From Prolixibacteraceae bacterium (GTDB lineage Bacteria > Bacteroidota > Bacteroidia > Bacteroidales > Prolixibacteraceae), in contig JAQUIJ010000010.1 in assembly GCA_028683385.1 (NCBI GenBank), positions 46,567 to 110,566 of the forward strand: a DNA stretch of 64,000 nt. Reading direction: 5' to 3'. A model generated the notes under the pieces. It saw only the letters and a program-made list of their open reading frames with translations, had not been told where the DNA came from and did no database searches. Positions 27,072 through 33,986 of the stretch are shown piece by piece. Made by a program: the position numbers and the translations under genes. Within the stretch, counting starts at the first letter, position 1; each line of letters starts with the position of its first letter.

Positions 27072-27647
27072 ATGAAACAAGATTTCTTTGAATCAAGCGT
27101 TGTTTATCATGTGTTTAACAGAGGAAATAATCGAGAAGATATATTCCTTGAGGAGAAAAACTATAGCTTTTTCTTGTCGCTACTAAAAAAATACCTGTTA
27201 CCCCTTGCTGATATTTATGCTTTTTGTTTGCTAAAAAACCATTTTCATATCGCATTACGCATAAAAGATGAAAAACTTTTGACTGAAAAACTAAAGCTTA
27301 AACCCTATTTGGCATTTTCAAATCTATTTAATTCCTATTCAAAAGCAATAAATAAAACATATAATCGAAGTGGAAGCTTGTTTCAGGAACATCTGCATCG
27401 AATTAGGGTAGAAGACGAAGAATATTTAATGCAATTAATTGCGTACATCCATTTAAATCCTGTGAAACATGGATTTACGAATGATTTCAAACAATACACA
27501 TACTCATCATATCAGGCTTTCCTGTCCGAAAAACCAACCAACATCGAAAAGAATTATATCATGAGTTTGTTTGGCGACAAAACTAATTTCGAATACTGGC
27601 ACGATTTGAATAAGCTTTATTTAGAAGATAAAATGAATGATATCTAA
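27072..27647 (+). CDS. REP-associated tyrosine transposase (RAYT, Y1/HUH family)
   Basis: 191-residue single-strand DNA transposase-like protein. The HUH motif is H57-F-H59 in LLKNHFHIAL. The catalytic Tyr is probably Y125 in AYIHLNPVKHG, followed by the YTYSSYQAFL signature of RAYTs; YHVFNRGNN near the N-terminus is also typical. RAYTs are usually single-copy and are thought to spread or maintain nearby REP palindromes. Here palindromes with one core sit on both sides, within 11 bp upstream and 4 bp downstream. The gene looks intact and probably active. Confidence 0.9.
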   Translation: MKQDFFESSVVYHVFNRGNNREDIFLEEKNYSFFLSLLKKYLLPLADIYAFCLLKNHFHIALRIKDEKLLTEKLKLKPYLAFSNLFNSYSKAINKTYNRSGSLFQEHLHRIRVEDEEYLMQLIAYIHLNPVKHGFTNDFKQYTYSSYQAFLSEKPTNIEKNYIMSLFGDKTNFEYWHDLNKLYLEDKMNDI

Positions 27648-27650
27648 GAT

Positions 27651-27697
27651 AAGCCTTACACCTAACAGGTTTTTGAAACCTGTTAGGTGTAAGGCTT
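27651..27697. repeat. Perfect palindromic repeat, CCTAACAGG family (copy 3, 3' of RAYT)
   Basis: Two perfect 22-bp arms (27651-27672 and 27676-27697) around TTG. The core is CCTAACAGGTTT. It lies 4 bp after the RAYT stop and 14 bp from the GH105 stop, so it may also act as a two-way transcription end. Confidence 0.92.
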
Positions 27698-27710
27698 CAG
27701 GAAATATCTT

Positions 27711-28826
27711 TTACTTCGCCATTTTCCACACTTCGCTGCCGGCCAGCAGAAAACAGCCTAAACCGTAATCTTCAAAGTCGGGTTTGCTGTCGTAGGTTAC
27801 CGGTTGGCCGTCGGATGGCTGTTTTCCGGTTCCCTGTACAAAACCCAATCCCCCATTTGGTTGAACTGCTTCTGTAGCCATTGCATTCCACGCTTTGGTA
27901 ATCGCTGGCAAATATTTTTTCTCTTTCAGCAAACCATGATTGATTCCCCATGCCATTCCATACACAAACAAAGCTGTACCCGAAGTTTCTTTTCCTTCAA
28001 AATTCGTTGCATCGTGCAAACTCGCATTCCAGAAACCATCGGCGCGCTGAATCGGCAATAAAGCATTCATCATTTCAAGGTAAGTTTTTCTGTATTCCTT
28101 GAAATATGGATCTTTGGGTGCAATTTCCATTACACGCACCAAGGCTGCCACCACCCAGCCGTTTCCGCGCGACCAATAGCAATCTTCACCATTTGGTTCT
28201 TTATAAGGAGGCCTGAAGTCTTTATCGCGCCACCACAATTTATCTGCCGGATTATAAAACCCCTGACGAACCTTCGTGTCCATGTACATCTGGTACATCC
28301 GTTCCGAGTATTTTGTATCGCCGGTAATCACACCCAGTTTGGCAAAAACAGGCATGCCCATTTGAAGTGCATCAATCCAGGTCCAGTCGTCGATTTTATC
28401 GGATGCAATCATCAGGTCAATCGACTCTTTCAGGTCTTTAATCATCTCCGGCTTTTTCTCCTTCTCGTACAAATCCAGATAAGTCTGACCGCAGCATTGG
28501 TTATCGGCATTTCGGGTTTTCACTCCACCATTAAGACCCCATTGGTGCGCTTCGCCCCACGACATGGCGTAATCGTAATACGATTTATCCGGATTAACTG
28601 AATACAGCGCCATCAATCCTTCGTAATAAACGGCACGCGTCCAGATGTTACTCGGGCGCTCCTTGTTGGTAATAATGGTCTTGCCTGTATCGGGCCATTT
28701 GTTCATAAAATAGGCATTGGCAAGCACCATCTTATCCATAATTTCCTTTTTCGCCGGAAGATTTTGAGCTCCGGCAAGCCCAACCGCGACAACTAAAATT
28801 GCCATTAACAGCGTTACCTTTTTCAT
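27711..28826 (-). CDS. GH105 unsaturated rhamnogalacturonyl/uronyl hydrolase
   Basis: Removes the 4,5-unsaturated galacturonate left on oligosaccharide ends by pectate or rhamnogalacturonan lyases, via hydration of the double bond. 371 residues: signal peptide (1-20, GLAGA/Q), then an (alpha/alpha)6 barrel with the catalytic Asp D152 in WTWIDALQMGMPV and RGNGWVVAALV. The last gene of the minus-strand pectin locus in transcription order. Confidence 0.92.
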   Translation of the reverse strand: MKKVTLLMAILVVAVGLAGAQNLPAKKEIMDKMVLANAYFMNKWPDTGKTIITNKERPSNIWTRAVYYEGLMALYSVNPDKSYYDYAMSWGEAHQWGLNGGVKTRNADNQCCGQTYLDLYEKEKKPEMIKDLKESIDLMIASDKIDDWTWIDALQMGMPVFAKLGVITGDTKYSERMYQMYMDTKVRQGFYNPADKLWWRDKDFRPPYKEPNGEDCYWSRGNGWVVAALVRVMEIAPKDPYFKEYRKTYLEMMNALLPIQRADGFWNASLHDATNFEGKETSGTALFVYGMAWGINHGLLKEKKYLPAITKAWNAMATEAVQPNGGLGFVQGTGKQPSDGQPVTYDSKPDFEDYGLGCFLLAGSEVWKMAK

Positions 28827-28872
28827 TGTATTTGAGTTTATATGTGATTTGTAATTTCTTTTTCCAAGTTAA

Positions 28873-28933
28873 GTCATCCCGAATTTATTTCGGGATCTGA
28901 CATCAATAGATCCTGAAACAAGTTCAGGATGAC
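28873..28933. repeat. REP-like double hairpin (GTCAT...ATGAC), second copy
   Basis: CCCGAATTTATTTCGGG and ATCCTGAAACAAGTTCAGGAT sit inside outer GTCAT/ATGAC ends, 61 bp in all. Same plan as 19572-19634, with the CTGAAACAAGTTCAG half shared exactly. Confidence 0.88.
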
Positions 28934-28950
28934 GCGTTGAACATCAAAGC

Positions 28951-30480
28951 CTACAACCTGTTATCCACTTCTTTTGCAATCTGCACGTCGCCAACCGGAC
29001 GGCAATCCTTTATCCTGATGTCTTCCACATTTTTCAGAATGATGGAAGGAACTTCACCGACTTTGGTCACAGTTACATCGTTTAAACCGGCACCAGTCAC
29101 ATCATCCAAAATAAATGCCGGACGGAAATCATCGTTTTCGAGTTTCATCGTAACATGATTCATCTCAACGTTTTTGGCATGACGAATAAAGAAGCCGTAA
29201 GCAGGCATCGCCCCAAATTCCTGTGGATCGGGATATGATTTTTCATGTTCGCCCACCTCTGCAAGAGCCTGCTCTTTTGGAGCTCCGCCTTTTATCCGGA
29301 TTTGGATGTTACTTAGTTTCACATCCTCAACCGGATGGCCAGGCAGCCCAACGATCATGGAACAATAGTTCGGATTTTCACTATAAATAATCACATTGCT
29401 GATGTTTATCCGTCGGAGGACTCCAACAGGAGCTCCTGCAGGACCACGCATACGGGCACCAATTCGCAAAAAGAACGGCGCACCCTGAATATCTCTCATG
29501 GTTATGTTGTCAATCGTCACATCTTCCAGAATGCCACCATCAACAGTTTCGAGAGCCAATCCACGGCAAAATTCGAATGTGCAATTCATGATAGTAATGT
29601 TTTTAAATCCGCCATTCGATTCGGTTCCAAATTTGATTCGGCCAGTAACCACTCCGTGATCAGGAACTGTATTCGCTTCGTCTTTTTTATAGGTTCCATC
29701 AAGCAAAGTTTTGCGATCGAAACCGCTGACCGAACAATTGGTGATGGTTACATTTTCGGTGGCACGGGCAAAACCTAGTGCGAACGAGCTTTTCAGGCAA
29801 ATGGCATCGTCGAACGGCGAATTCACCGAACAGTTCGAAATGCGCACATGGCGGCAGCAATCCACGTCGAACGCGTCGCGATTGGTGTCCACTTTCACAT
29901 TGTCGATGGTCATGTTATCGACGCCGGTAGCCAGCAAGCAAAAATGACCGCCCATCAGGATCGAAATATCCTTGATCACCACATTGCGACACAGTTTCAG
30001 GGCAATCGCCTTGTTGGCCATGCCCGGTGTTTTGAATCCTTCGCGAGTAAGGCCGTTACCAAAAATGGTTCCCAATCCGGTGATGGCAATGTTCTGCAGG
30101 TTTTCACCATAAATGAGGCTATTGCGCCAGTGGCTGTGTCCAAAATCCTGATACATGTCCCAGGGATTAGGTTCTGCAGGATTGTAACCCAACCCAAATT
30201 TTTTCACATCGGCAGCTTCCAAAGTGGCGCCATTATCGAGGTGTAGCGTGATGAAACTTTTCAGGTGAATGGTGAAACTCTGGTAGTTTCCGGCAGGGAA
30301 AAACACGGTTCCTCCACCCTTTTCTGATGCAGCATTAATCGCAGCATCAATAGCTTTGGTGTCAACGGTTTGTCCGTCGCCTTTGGCTCCATAGTCTTTC
30401 ACATTGTAAAAAACGCCGGTTTGAGCGAACAGGCTGCCGGTAAGCAGTAGGGGGATCAGTAAGGTTTTAAGTTTTTTCAT
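28951..30480 (-). CDS. GH28 polygalacturonase/rhamnogalacturonase-like enzyme
   Basis: Right-handed beta-helix glycosidase cutting galacturonate linkages. The start at 30480 (MKKLKTLLIPLL) gives a proper signal peptide and 509 residues; the longer frame reads through a repeat region. The N-terminal pectate-lyase-like motif NVKDYGAKGDG is present. Catalytic signatures: NRDAFD at 200-205, the DD pair D224-D225 in SPFDDAICLKS, and GRIK at 280-283. The classical GHG triplet is not obvious, so the exact subfamily and substrate (polygalacturonan or RG-I) are uncertain. Confidence 0.88.
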   Translation of the reverse strand: MKKLKTLLIPLLLTGSLFAQTGVFYNVKDYGAKGDGQTVDTKAIDAAINAASEKGGGTVFFPAGNYQSFTIHLKSFITLHLDNGATLEAADVKKFGLGYNPAEPNPWDMYQDFGHSHWRNSLIYGENLQNIAITGLGTIFGNGLTREGFKTPGMANKAIALKLCRNVVIKDISILMGGHFCLLATGVDNMTIDNVKVDTNRDAFDVDCCRHVRISNCSVNSPFDDAICLKSSFALGFARATENVTITNCSVSGFDRKTLLDGTYKKDEANTVPDHGVVTGRIKFGTESNGGFKNITIMNCTFEFCRGLALETVDGGILEDVTIDNITMRDIQGAPFFLRIGARMRGPAGAPVGVLRRINISNVIIYSENPNYCSMIVGLPGHPVEDVKLSNIQIRIKGGAPKEQALAEVGEHEKSYPDPQEFGAMPAYGFFIRHAKNVEMNHVTMKLENDDFRPAFILDDVTGAGLNDVTVTKVGEVPSIILKNVEDIRIKDCRPVGDVQIAKEVDNRL

Positions 30481-30516
30481 CGTATTTAGTTGTTTTAGCT
30501 TCAATTCTACTTTTAA

Positions 30517-30659
30517 AACCCAAAGGGTTGACAGGATTGTAGTTGTTGATGAACCAGAAATATTCTTAACCACGAAGTGGTGGTATTAAAATGTCATGCC
30601 TTCGGCATTTGCTCCAACACTCCATAAAAAATTCTACAATCCTTTCATGCCTTCGGCAT
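30517..30659. repeat. Cluster of short palindromes between GH28 and esterase genes
   Basis: AACCCAAAGGGTT (30517-30529), AGGATTGTAG (30533-30542) with its complement CTACAATCCT (30634-30643), and two copies of ATGCC-TTC-GGCAT (30596-30608, 30647-30659). Confidence 0.85.
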
Positions 30660-30673
30660 TTTTAATTTTCTAA

Positions 30674-32716
30674 TTAATTTCCATCCGGCTTCAGCAAATT
30701 TACTGCCGTGCTGTCGTACCAGCGGAATTGGGCAACCGGATCGGGCGTGGCCGGATCGAAAGTTTTCCAATCGTCGCGCACATATTTGGCCAAATCGGGA
30801 ATGGTTTGCAGAACGGCCTGCGTCACGCATTTGGCCAGTTCGTAGGCGCCATACGGATTAAAATGCGTATCGTCGGCCAGCGGTTTATCTTGACCCGAAT
30901 AGCTGTTCGCCGGATAATGCACAAAAGCTTTTTTCGAATTCTCCACGCCCAATGCCTCGTAAAACTGTTTACTCATGGCATTCAGGTCAATCAACGGAAC
31001 ATTTTCTTCTTTATACAGTTGGCGCATGGCCTCCGGAAATTCTTCAAGCGTATTAATGATTTTTCCGTTTTCATCAAACTTCCGGCGATTGGTTGAAGTT
31101 ACCAGCACTGGGGTCCCTCCTTTTTTGCGGGTTTCGGCAATAAAATACCTCAGCTCATCTTTGTAAGTGGTCATCGCGTCAAGATGATTTCCGCCGGGCT
31201 TTTGGTCGTTGTGCGCAAATTCCATAAAGAGGTAATCGCCTTTTTTTATCTGGCTCAAAATCTTCTGTAACCGGTTTTCACGTTTGAATGCCAACAGCGT
31301 TTCGCCCGATTCAGCATAATTAGCAACCACCACTTCAGGCTTCAGGAAATTCGGGAACATCTGTCCCCACGAAGCCCAAGGTTCGTTTTCCTGATCGGTG
31401 ACCGTCGAATTTCCGGCCAGAAAAATCGTAGGCAAATGATCTGCTTTTTTGATTTCAATCGCTGATACGCAAGGATGTTTTCCATTGAATTCGAGTGTCA
31501 GTTTGTGGTCCCAGTTCATGTAATTCAGTTCTCGATCTTTCAGTTTTATTCCTTCCTGATTTTTCATTTGCGGATAACGAACATCAACCACCACCGTTTT
31601 CTGAATTGTTTGGACCGGTTCAGTAATCACATTTTCGAACAATAACCGACGAGACTCGGCTTTAAGTGTTGTCGATGAGCCGGTTGCAGAACCGCCCAAA
31701 GTAAGTATTAACTGATAATGACCTTCGGGCAGATCAACAACAAAATAAAATGGCTTTTTGCTACTCAAAAAGTTTATACCTTCTTCCATTTCTCCGGAAG
31801 GAATGATTCCAAAACCAATTTGGGTTGAATACACTGATTTTCGGTTAACAGGAGTCCATCCTGAAAGCGATTGATCTGAACCAAATTTGAAACGAAATTC
31901 TGATGGCGCGGAGAAAATCGACAAGTCAACTGCTGGCTTTTTCAACAGGAAACGGTTCAATCCGAATTTCTTATTCGCCTTTATTCCGTCAGCTACCAAT
32001 GATGCAGCCATCGAAGCGCCCATAGCCGAGGTATGCGTGTGATCGGGAGCAAAAAAATAGATTCCGGTAACTTTATTTTCGCCAAGCAAATCCAGCTTTT
32101 CCGACATGCGTTCATTCAGATCGATGTACCCAATTTTTTCCTGACGGGCAATCTCCATTACCCAATCCGGATAGCTTGCCGGAGTCCGCTTGACCTTGCC
32201 GTTTTCCCAGTCATTTCGCGGAATCGGAGTTACAATAATTGGCGTAGCACCTTTGGTTTTTGCCTCCTGAACAATTTTCCGGAGATACCAGCCATAGCTG
32301 TGAACGATTTCGTGCTGTTTGGTAATCAGGTTATCGATTTCCTCAGTTTCCTCGCCAATACCTTTGATGGTTCCTCGCGCCCGCAAAGTATCATTTACCG
32401 GACCATTGTCGTTGTGCCCGAATTGCATCAGCACAAAATCGCCTTTTTTAAGTTCCTTAAGCACGGCATCCCACAAACCTTTGGTCTGAAAAGTCCGGCT
32501 GCTGGTTCCACCCAATGCACGATTTTTGACAAACACTTTGGTGGTGTCAAAATACTGGATAATTAAGTCTCCCCAACCCCACTGACCTCCGGCGCCATCT
32601 CCTTTGCCGTTTTTTACAGTTGAATCGCCAATGGTAAATACTGTAGGTTTTTCTTTGGCCTGAAGGATAACTTGAAAGACTAAGCCTATGATCGCAATTA
32701 GTAATATCTTTTTCAT
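30674..32716 (-). CDS. Double SGNH-hydrolase, rhamnogalacturonan acetylesterase-like (CE12-type)
   Basis: 680-residue exported protein (signal peptide to about residue 20) with two esterase domains. The first has S32 (TIGDSTVKNG), G70 (LGGTSS), N102 (FGHNDNG) and D225/H228 (DHTH). A beta-rich linker domain (about 268-425) follows. The second has S437 (LAGNSTVTDQ, Asn instead of the usual Asp of GDS), AESGETL, FAHNDQKPG and DDTHFNP near the C-terminus. Both sets look complete, so two active sites are expected. Likely role: removing acetyl groups from rhamnogalacturonan to allow backbone cutting. Confidence 0.88.
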   Translation of the reverse strand: MKKILLIAIIGLVFQVILQAKEKPTVFTIGDSTVKNGKGDGAGGQWGWGDLIIQYFDTTKVFVKNRALGGTSSRTFQTKGLWDAVLKELKKGDFVLMQFGHNDNGPVNDTLRARGTIKGIGEETEEIDNLITKQHEIVHSYGWYLRKIVQEAKTKGATPIIVTPIPRNDWENGKVKRTPASYPDWVMEIARQEKIGYIDLNERMSEKLDLLGENKVTGIYFFAPDHTHTSAMGASMAASLVADGIKANKKFGLNRFLLKKPAVDLSIFSAPSEFRFKFGSDQSLSGWTPVNRKSVYSTQIGFGIIPSGEMEEGINFLSSKKPFYFVVDLPEGHYQLILTLGGSATGSSTTLKAESRRLLFENVITEPVQTIQKTVVVDVRYPQMKNQEGIKLKDRELNYMNWDHKLTLEFNGKHPCVSAIEIKKADHLPTIFLAGNSTVTDQENEPWASWGQMFPNFLKPEVVVANYAESGETLLAFKRENRLQKILSQIKKGDYLFMEFAHNDQKPGGNHLDAMTTYKDELRYFIAETRKKGGTPVLVTSTNRRKFDENGKIINTLEEFPEAMRQLYKEENVPLIDLNAMSKQFYEALGVENSKKAFVHYPANSYSGQDKPLADDTHFNPYGAYELAKCVTQAVLQTIPDLAKYVRDDWKTFDPATPDPVAQFRWYDSTAVNLLKPDGN

Positions 32717-32727
32717 TTTAAACTTTT

Positions 32728-32838
32728 TTTACCACGGAGAACATGAGGAAACACAGAGTTTAATGAGTTCCAAATCTCTATTTTATCTCTGCGTTCTCTG
32801 TGGTCATTTTTTCCTTTTTCTATGTGACTATGTGGTTC
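32728..32838. repeat. CACAGAG/CTCTGTG intergenic repeat tract
   Basis: ACCACGGAGAAC, ACACAGAGTTT, CTGCGTTCTCTGTGGTCATT and ATGTGACTATGTGGTTC occur in this gap. A related tract is at 39334-39450. Confidence 0.7.
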
Positions 32839-32845
32839 ATTTAAT

Positions 32846-33934
32846 TCATTTTACCTCAAACACAAAAGCCGAGGAAGTCATGTACTTCCCACCTTGGGTT
32901 GCAACAAACAAATATGTGGGATGCCCGTTTTGCATCAGAATTTGCGGACGCTCGAAGCGACCATATTTTTTCAGATTCGATGGTGCTGGCGGTTGCTGCA
33001 AATAATGGCTGTAGCCGAAATAACTGATCTTCGATTCCGACCAGTGAATGCCATCTTCGGATTCTAAAATGATCCCAACTTCATGATCGAATCGTCCCAT
33101 GTCGCGCGCTAACATGTAAAACCGGCCATTCTCCATAAACACATTACCATCTTCCAACTGCCGGTTATTTCCAAATTTGGAATAATCCAATATCGGATTT
33201 CCGGAGTATTTCACATACGGACCTTCCAACTTTTCGGCAATTGCCAATCCGTATTTTCTGTTTCCACGAATTGCCGGATCAACCGGATGCTCGTATTCTT
33301 CAGTATTCCATGATTTATAGTACAACCAATATTGTCCGTTCGGATGTTTCAGAAAGGCCGGGTTCGAGGTGCAATGATCGTCCCAGGCTCCTGTTGAACC
33401 GACTTCCAGCAAAGGTTTGTCAGGCCGATTCCAAGGACCATACAATGAATCGGATATGGCCAGCGCAATGCGTTTGGTATTTGTTTTTCCGTTGGAATTG
33501 CCCATGTAAAAAAGACAATATTTTCCATCAACATACTGAATATGCGGATTGTGACAGGTTGTTCCGTCGAAATAACCTTCGCCTCGCGGCGCCAGAATGG
33601 TTTCGATATCGTAATACGGTCCCTCGGGCTTATCAGCAACAGCATGTGCAATTTCCGAACCGTTGATCCAGCCGCCCATTCCCTTTTTGGCATCCCAGCG
33701 CGAAAAAAATACGTGGATTCGTCCGTCAGGAGCAACAATCGGACTGGTTCCCCAAACGTAATATCCTTCAAGTTCCAGAATTCGACCAAGCGGTCTGAGA
33801 CGTTTGGCGAACGTTGAAATATCTTTTTTGCTGTATCTTTTTTCAGGAATAGCGGCAAAACAGTTCATTCCGAAAGCTAATAAAGCACCTCCGGCTAAAA
33901 GGGTTTGTTGTATGAAATTTCGTCGTGTTGTCAT
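32846..33934 (-). CDS. Five-bladed beta-propeller glycosidase (GH43-like), Tat-exported
   Basis: The start at 33934 (MTTRRNFIQQ) gives a twin-arginine signal followed by a hydrophobic stretch; 362 residues. Propeller-like repeats include GTSPIVAPDGRIHVFFSRW, CHNPHIQYVDGKYCLFYMG, TSNPAFLKHPNGQYWLYYKS and LEDGNVFMENGRFYMLARD, with repeated acidic residues at blade starts as in GH43/GH32-type clans. The exact family is not certain. Context suggests a side-chain glycosidase (for instance arabinosidase or galactosidase). Confidence 0.72.
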   Translation of the reverse strand: MTTRRNFIQQTLLAGGALLAFGMNCFAAIPEKRYSKKDISTFAKRLRPLGRILELEGYYVWGTSPIVAPDGRIHVFFSRWDAKKGMGGWINGSEIAHAVADKPEGPYYDIETILAPRGEGYFDGTTCHNPHIQYVDGKYCLFYMGNSNGKTNTKRIALAISDSLYGPWNRPDKPLLEVGSTGAWDDHCTSNPAFLKHPNGQYWLYYKSWNTEEYEHPVDPAIRGNRKYGLAIAEKLEGPYVKYSGNPILDYSKFGNNRQLEDGNVFMENGRFYMLARDMGRFDHEVGIILESEDGIHWSESKISYFGYSHYLQQPPAPSNLKKYGRFERPQILMQNGHPTYLFVATQGGKYMTSSAFVFEVK

Positions 33935-33986
33935 CGTTATTGTTGTTTTACTCAGCGGGTGACTCAAAGTCATCTGTTAAGTAATC

